From Jeotgalicoccus sp. (lineage in GTDB: Bacteria > Bacillota > Bacilli > Staphylococcales > Salinicoccaceae), in NCBI GenBank assembly GCA_003513765.1, contig DONT01000006.1, forward strand, positions 173,032 to 237,031: a stretch of 64,000 nt of DNA. Reading direction: 5' to 3'. The stretch's first letter is position 1. Every line of letters starts with the position of its first letter. Under the pieces are notes generated by a model. That model was not told the DNA's origin and ran no database searches. It was given only the letters and a program-made list of their open reading frames with translations. This document shows positions 59,480 through 64,000 of the stretch, one piece after another. The translations under genes and the position numbers were made by a program.

Positions 59480-61621
59480 ATGGTGCATGATTTAGTAAAT
59501 GAAATATCAAGTGAAATGAAAATTAATAAAAGTAATATAGAAAAAGTTCTGGAACTTCTCAGAGAGAAAAATACGGTGCCTTTTATCGCGCGTTACCGTA
59601 AAGAACAGACGGGCGGACTCGATGAAGTTTCTATTAAAGAAATTGAAACGAAATATCTGTATCTGGAAAACCTGAATAAGCGTAAAGAAGAAGTAATCCG
59701 TCTGATAGATGAGCAGGGAATGCTGACAGAAGAACTGCGTCAGGATATTTTAAAACAGACGAAACAAAGCCGGGTGGAAGATTTATACCGTCCCTTTAAA
59801 CAGAAAAAGAAAACACGTGCGACTGAAGCGAAACGTCTTGGACTTGAACCGCTTGCGAATATTATTTTAGCAGGTAAACACAGAGATATTGAAAAGACAG
59901 CAGCGGACTACTTAACTGATGAAGTAACATCTGCTGACATGGCAATCAAAGGTGCAAAAGATATTATCGCAGAGATTATTTCAGATAACCCGCAGTACCG
60001 TCTGTATATATTAAAAATTATTAAAGATACATCGGAAATCGTTTCAGCAGTTAAAAAAAATGCTGAAGATGAACAGGGTGTATTTGAAATGTACTACGAT
60101 TATGCAGAGAGAGTTAAAAATATCGTGCCGCACAGAGTGCTGGCATTAAACCGGGGTGAAACATTAAAGGTTCTATCAGTTAAATTAACTCATGATATAA
60201 AAAGAATAGAGAACTATTTAAAGAAACAAGTTATCGCCGAGCATGTTAAAACAGCAGAGCTTCTGACTGAAGCAATTGAAGACAGTTTGAAGCGTCTGAT
60301 TTTACCGTCGCTTGAAAGGGAGGTACGTGCTGACTTAACAGAGGCGAGTGAGAAACATGCTGTTATTGTTTTTGAAGAAAACTTAAAAAGACTGCTGCTC
60401 CAGCCGCCGTTAAAAGGCAGAGTGATTTTAGGATTAGACCCTGCCTACCGTACAGGGTGTAAACTTGCTGTAATAAACGATACAGGTTCATACCTTGCAA
60501 AAGACGTTATATTTCCGCATAAGCCTGTAAACAAAAAAGATACAGCTAAAGCAGTCATTTTAAAATTAATTAAAAAATACGATGTATCATTAATTGCGAT
60601 AGGGAACGGTACTGCATCAAGAGAATCTGAAGAATTTATCGGTGAACTGATAAAAGACGAAAATCTCGATGTTCCGTATATTATCGTTAATGAAGCGGGT
60701 GCCAGCGTGTATTCGGCATCTGATATCGCAAGAGAAGAATTTCCTGATTTTAATGTTGAGGAAAGAAGTGCGGTATCAATCGCAAGGCGCGTTCATGACC
60801 CGCTGAGCGAGCTGGTTAAAATCGATCCGAAATCTATCGGTGTCGGACAGTATCAGCATGATATTAATCAGAAGTTTTTAACAGAGTCATTAAACTTTGT
60901 CGTGGAAACGGCAGTAAACCAAGTGGGCGTTAACTTAAATACAGCGTCGACGACACTGCTGCAGCACGTTGCAGGGCTGTCGCCGGTAATAAGTAAAAAC
61001 ATCGTTACGTTCAGAGAAGAAAATGGCGGGTTTAAAAAGAGAAGTGAATTGAAGAAAGTAGCGCGCTTAGGAGATAAAACTTACGAGCAGTGTGTCGGTT
61101 TCCTTAGAATATTCAACGGAAAAGAGCCGCTTGATGTGACACCTATTCACCCTGAACAATATAAAAACACTTACCAGCTTATCAAGACAATTGGTTTAAC
61201 AATTGAAAGTCTCGGTGAAGATGTGATGAGTGAAAAACTGGATGCTTTAAATATTAAGGAAACAGCAGAGATGCTGGACATCGGTGTGCCGACACTTGAA
61301 GATATTATTTTAAGTTTGAAAGCACCGATGAGGGATATCCGCGATAAATACGATACGCCGCTGCTAAAATCAGATGTTCTCGGCATTGAAGATTTAAAAA
61401 CAGGTATGACTTTATCGGGTACAGTTAGAAACGTAACGGACTTCGGTGCATTTGTTGATGTTGGTGTAAAGCAGGATGGACTGGTTCACGTATCGCAGAT
61501 TTCGAACCGCTTTGTCAAACACCCGCTTGAAGTGGTGAACACTGGAGATATTGTTGAAGTTAAAGTCATGGACGTCGATGTGAAGAAAAACAGAATTTCA
61601 CTGACGATGAAAAATATATAA
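59480..61621 (+). CDS. tex: Tex-family RNA-binding transcription accessory protein
   Basis: Tex binds nucleic acid and affects transcription and toxin expression in other bacteria. The 713-residue protein has the Tex N-terminal helical domain (KNTVPFIARYRKEQTGGLDEV), the YqgF/RNase H-like segment GLDPAYRTGCKLAVIND, helix-hairpin-helix modules near VGVNLNTASTTLLQHVAGL, and a C-terminal S1 domain (GMTLSGTVRNVTDFGAFVDVGVKQDGLVHVSQI). ATG 59480 follows AGAGGAG. Position after sigB matches Bacillus ydcI. Confidence 0.95.
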   Translation: MVHDLVNEISSEMKINKSNIEKVLELLREKNTVPFIARYRKEQTGGLDEVSIKEIETKYLYLENLNKRKEEVIRLIDEQGMLTEELRQDILKQTKQSRVEDLYRPFKQKKKTRATEAKRLGLEPLANIILAGKHRDIEKTAADYLTDEVTSADMAIKGAKDIIAEIISDNPQYRLYILKIIKDTSEIVSAVKKNAEDEQGVFEMYYDYAERVKNIVPHRVLALNRGETLKVLSVKLTHDIKRIENYLKKQVIAEHVKTAELLTEAIEDSLKRLILPSLEREVRADLTEASEKHAVIVFEENLKRLLLQPPLKGRVILGLDPAYRTGCKLAVINDTGSYLAKDVIFPHKPVNKKDTAKAVILKLIKKYDVSLIAIGNGTASRESEEFIGELIKDENLDVPYIIVNEAGASVYSASDIAREEFPDFNVEERSAVSIARRVHDPLSELVKIDPKSIGVGQYQHDINQKFLTESLNFVVETAVNQVGVNLNTASTTLLQHVAGLSPVISKNIVTFREENGGFKKRSELKKVARLGDKTYEQCVGFLRIFNGKEPLDVTPIHPEQYKNTYQLIKTIGLTIESLGEDVMSEKLDALNIKETAEMLDIGVPTLEDIILSLKAPMRDIRDKYDTPLLKSDVLGIEDLKTGMTLSGTVRNVTDFGAFVDVGVKQDGLVHVSQISNRFVKHPLEVVNTGDIVEVKVMDVDVKKNRISLTMKNI

Positions 61622-61628
61622 AACATAA

Positions 61629-61661
61629 AAAAACGGAAACGACTCAGTCGTTTCCGTTTTT
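61629..61661. terminator. Bidirectional terminator between tex and katA
   Basis: A 15-bp perfect stem (61629-61643 with 61647-61661), 3-nt loop, with A-run and T-run flanks, ending both convergent genes. Confidence 0.93.
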
Positions 61662-61669
61662 GTCTTAGA

Positions 61670-63169
61670 CTACATGTTGTGGAAGTAATCAGGAGTTTCT
61701 AAATCAACGTCGTTGATGTCGATTCCTAATGCTGCTGCAACACCTTTACCGTAATCCGGATCTGCCTGATAGCAGTTAAAGATATGACGGTGTTTAGTAC
61801 GTGTAGTTGTACCAGTCATTTCATTTGCTGTGTTGTAGAATAGACGCTGTTTGTCTTCGTCTGACTGCAATCTGAATAATTTACCAGGCTGCTCGAAGTA
61901 GTTGTCGTCATCCTCGCGGAAGTTGTGTTCGTAAACTGAACTGTACTCAAGATCAAGTGCAGGCTGTTTAGCTTCCGGCTGTGAATTATGAGCTCCATAG
62001 CTGTTCGGGTAGTAGTTAACTGAAGAACCTTCGTTACCGTCAACTCTCATTGCGCCATCACGGCTGAATGGACAAACATTTGCTGCACCTTTAGGTGAGT
62101 TAACCGGAATCTGGTGGTGGTTAACGCCGAGACGGTATCTTTGAGTATCTCCATATGAGAATAAACGGCCCTGAAGCATTTTATCTGGTGAGAAACCAAT
62201 ACCAGGAACAATGTTAGTTGGAGCAAATGCTGCCTGCTCAACTTCTGCAAAGTAGTTTTCAGGGTTCTTGTTAAGCTCGAATTCACCAACCGGGATTAAT
62301 GGATAATCGCCTTTATACCAAACTTTAGTTAAGTCAAATGGATTATCAGGGTGGTTTTTAGCCTGTTCTTCAGTCATTACCTGAATGTATACTTTCCATT
62401 TAGGGAAGTCGCCTTCTTCAATTGAGTTAAATAAATCTCTTTGAGAAGATTCACGGTCCTGACCAACTAATTCAGCTGCTTCTTCAGCAGTATAGTTTTC
62501 AATGCCCTGCTGAGTGCGGAAGTGGAATTTAACCCATACGCGCTCGTTATTTTCATTGATCATGCTGTAAGTGTGTGAACCGAATCCGTGCATGTTTCTG
62601 AAACCTTTAGGAATTCCGCGTTCAGTCATAATAATTGTTACCTGGTGAAGTGCCTCAGGTAAGTTAGTCCAGAAGTCCCAGTTACTTTCAGCATTATGCA
62701 TGTTAGTTTTAGGGTCGCGTTTTACAACGTGGTTTAAACTTGGGAATAATTTAGGGTCACGGAAGAAGAATACAGGTGTGTTGTTACCAACTAAATCCCA
62801 GTTGCCTTCTTCTGTATAGAATTTTAATGCAAAACCGCGAATGTCGCGTTCAGCATCAGCTGCACCGCGTTCACCGGCTACAGTTGAGAAACGTGCGAAC
62901 ATTTCAGTCTGTTTACCAACTTCGCTGAAAATGCTTGCTTTCGTATATTGAGTAATATCATTTGTTACTGTAAAAGTACCGTAAGCGCCAGAACCTTTAG
63001 CATGCATGCGGCGTTCAGGAATAACTTCACGGTCAAAGTGAGCCATCATGTCGAGGAAATACGGGTCTTGCATAACAAGCGGTCCGCGAGGTCCAGCTGT
63101 CATTGTGTTTTCGCGATCGCCAACAGGGTTGCCGAAAAGAGTAGTAAGTCTATTATCTTTGTTTGCCAT
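61670..63169 (-). CDS. katA: Catalase, monofunctional haem type
   Basis: KatA splits hydrogen peroxide. The 499-residue protein is a clade 3 small-subunit catalase: catalytic His56 in [17 protein letters not shown], then [13 protein letters not shown], and the proximal haem tyrosine in [16 protein letters not shown] 63169 (minus strand) follows GGAGGCG. A PerR-type box and promoter lie upstream. Confidence 0.96.
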   Translation of the reverse strand: MANKDNRLTTLFGNPVGDRENTMTAGPRGPLVMQDPYFLDMMAHFDREVIPERRMHAKGSGAYGTFTVTNDITQYTKASIFSEVGKQTEMFARFSTVAGERGAADAERDIRGFALKFYTEEGNWDLVGNNTPVFFFRDPKLFPSLNHVVKRDPKTNMHNAESNWDFWTNLPEALHQVTIIMTERGIPKGFRNMHGFGSHTYSMINENNERVWVKFHFRTQQGIENYTAEEAAELVGQDRESSQRDLFNSIEEGDFPKWKVYIQVMTEEQAKNHPDNPFDLTKVWYKGDYPLIPVGEFELNKNPENYFAEVEQAAFAPTNIVPGIGFSPDKMLQGRLFSYGDTQRYRLGVNHHQIPVNSPKGAANVCPFSRDGAMRVDGNEGSSVNYYPNSYGAHNSQPEAKQPALDLEYSSVYEHNFREDDDNYFEQPGKLFRLQSDEDKQRLFYNTANEMTGTTTRTKHRHIFNCYQADPDYGKGVAAALGIDINDVDLETPDYFHNM

Positions 63170-63188
63170 TAATAAGCGCCTCCATTAA

Positions 63189-63236
63189 TTAGAATGATTA
63201 TAAATAAACTATACCAAGTCAGATGAGCAAAAGCAA
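63189..63236 (-). promoter_or_regulatory. katA promoter with PerR-type box
   Basis: On the minus strand, TTGCTT (63236-63231) - 17 bp - TATAGT (63213-63208) is followed by TTATAATCATTCTAA (63203-63189), matching the PerR box consensus TTATAATNATTATAA at 13 of 14 defined positions. Placed over the start region, it should repress katA until peroxide oxidises PerR. Confidence 0.8.
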
Positions 63237-63430
63237 GTTCTGAAACCGCAATATAATAATTTTTTAACTGGATTAATACTGTACATATATTTAATATCTA
63301 AGTGCTAAGAGAGAGGGCGAGTAGCTAAATGAGAAATTAGATGATGGTAAAAACTGCAGTTCAATATTCCCCGTTATTATAGAAGGTATTGGTAAAACAT
63401 AAAAAGTTTTAATTAATTTTCTGGAAAGTG
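63237..63430. other. Gap between katA promoter and tRNA-Glu promoter
   Basis: I see no open frame with an SD, no strong stem and no repeat here. The last part, before 63431, is A/T-rich and could serve as an UP element for the tRNA-Glu promoter. Confidence 0.6.
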
Positions 63431-63459
63431 TTGACTTCATATCAAATGCTCTGTATATT
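63431..63459 (+). promoter_or_regulatory. tRNA-Glu promoter
   Basis: TTGACT (63431-63436), 17-bp spacer, TATATT (63454-63459), 23 bp before the tRNA. Confidence 0.8.
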
Positions 63460-63482
63460 AATAAACGTTGGATAAAACAGAT

Positions 63483-63557
63483 GGCCCGTTGGTCAAGCGG
63501 TTAAGACACCGCCCTTTCACGGCGGTAACACGGGTTCGAGTCCCGTACGGGTCACCA
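63483..63557 (+). tRNA. tRNA-Glu (TTC)
   Basis: The 75-nt cloverleaf has a 7-bp acceptor stem with one G:U pair, anticodon stem CCGCC/GGCGG, anticodon TTC at 63516-63518, T-loop GTTCGAG and encoded CCA. The sequence is almost the same as staphylococcal tRNA-Glu. Confidence 0.97.
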
Positions 63558-63579
63558 TTTATTTTTTTGAAACAAACTG

Positions 63580-63708
63580 TTGACTTCCAGTTTTTACTGA
63601 AGTATAATAAATAATCTAACCAGTTAAAGGGAACGCAACTGGCGAGAAAAACAAGATTTAAATTAAATGAAATTAGTTGTTGACATTAACTGCTGAACGA
63701 GATATACT
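63580..63708 (+). promoter_or_regulatory. Tandem strong promoters for a tRNA/rRNA operon
   Basis: P1: TTGACT (63580) - 17 bp - TATAAT (63603). P2: TTGACA (63680) - 17 bp - TATACT (63703-63708). The two are exactly 100 bp apart, the usual P1/P2 arrangement of rRNA operons. A CAGTT/AACTG hairpin lies between and a TTAAC/GTTAA hairpin after. Confidence 0.85.
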
Positions 63709-63762
63709 AGTTCTTGTCGCTAAAAACATATTAACGAAAAGTTAATACATATAATAAGCTTT

Positions 63763-63851
<89 letters not shown>

Positions 63852-63878
63852 TTGAAAACTTATTATAACATATACCAT

Positions 63879-63952
63879 GCGGGTATAGTTAAATGGTATA
63901 ACCTCAGCCTTCCAAGCTGATGTTGTCGGTTCGATCCCGTCTACCCGCTCCA
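63879..63952 (+). tRNA. tRNA-Gly (TCC)
   Basis: The 74-nt cloverleaf has acceptor stem GCGGGTA/TACCCGC, anticodon stem TCAGC/GCTGA, anticodon TCC at 63911-63913, GTTCGAT T-loop and encoded CCA. Confidence 0.96.
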
Positions 63953-63959
63953 TATTAAA

Positions 63960-64000
63960 AAAACTGAGCAATACAATAGAGAACATTGAAAACTGAATGA
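63960..64000 (+). other. Probable rRNA operon leader (boxA-like), cut by window end
   Basis: The segment contains GAACATTGAAAACTGAAT, resembling antitermination leader or spacer sequence of rrn operons in Bacillales (TTGAAAACT core). Following tandem rrn-type promoters and two tRNAs, it suggests a 16S rRNA gene just beyond the edge. Not proven within this window. Confidence 0.55.

Overview
The window is an ordinary chromosomal stretch of a Gram-positive coccus of the family Staphylococcaceae. This rests on gene content and order: the run tal-murA2-glpX-rho-rpmE2-prfA-prmC-ywlC-ywlE-rpiB-ywlG-glyA-upp-mnaA-atp, then murA1-fabZ-ywpF-ssb, thiDME, yidC, cls, rodA, murF, cshA, three PH-domain genes, acpS-alr-mazEF-rsbUVW-sigB-tex. 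The sigB locus has the short staphylococcal form (no rsbR/S/T/X). The pantothenate kinase is the staphylococcal type II enzyme CoaW. Base composition looks less AT-rich than Staphylococcus aureus, and several genes adjacent in S. aureus are missing here (tdk, tenA, ddl). A relative such as Jeotgalicoccus or Salinicoccus is my best guess, but the genus is an inference.

Layout. 1-12 kb is accessory or stress related: a cut-off RarD-type permease, a lipoprotein, a divergent quinone/electrophile-response pair (mhqE/mhqD), a HAD phosphatase, a SEC-C protein, a split chromate transporter, acetyltransferases, an AhpD-like/OsmC/ABC-ATPase group, coaW and a BCCT osmolyte transporter. 12-27 kb is housekeeping: rpoE, pyrG with a CTP-sensing leader, central carbon and cell-wall genes, rho, translation termination and tRNA modification, glyA, upp and mnaA. 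27-34 kb is the complete ATP synthase operon atpIBEFHAGDC. 34-39 kb holds murA1, fabZ, an ssbB-like gene and a LysM/transglycosylase gene behind a WalR-type box. 39-45 kb has an ABC exporter, a TPP riboswitch with thiDME, and yidC. 45-54 kb has cls, rodA, murF, an esterase, cshA and PH-domain membrane proteins. 54-61.6 kb is acpS-alr-mazEF-rsbUVW-sigB-tex. The end has katA behind a PerR box, three tRNA genes (Glu, Leu, Gly) and strong tandem promoters that probably lead into an rRNA operon beyond the edge.

Regulatory logic visible in the sequence: the window encodes sigma-B with its partner-switching regulators. Sigma-B type promoters can be read in front of rsbV (autoregulation) and in both directions between the BCCT transporter and a two-domain acetyltransferase. 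Other readable control elements are the pyrG reiterative-transcription attenuator, the TPP riboswitch, the WalR and PerR boxes, and many intrinsic terminators.

The least explained signal is a set of three intergenic tandem repeats (near 1.4, 17.8 and 45.1 kb). They differ in sequence, but all have a unit of exactly 41 bp and an inverted repeat inside or across the unit. I found no phage, plasmid, insertion sequence, CRISPR array or recognisable new defence system.
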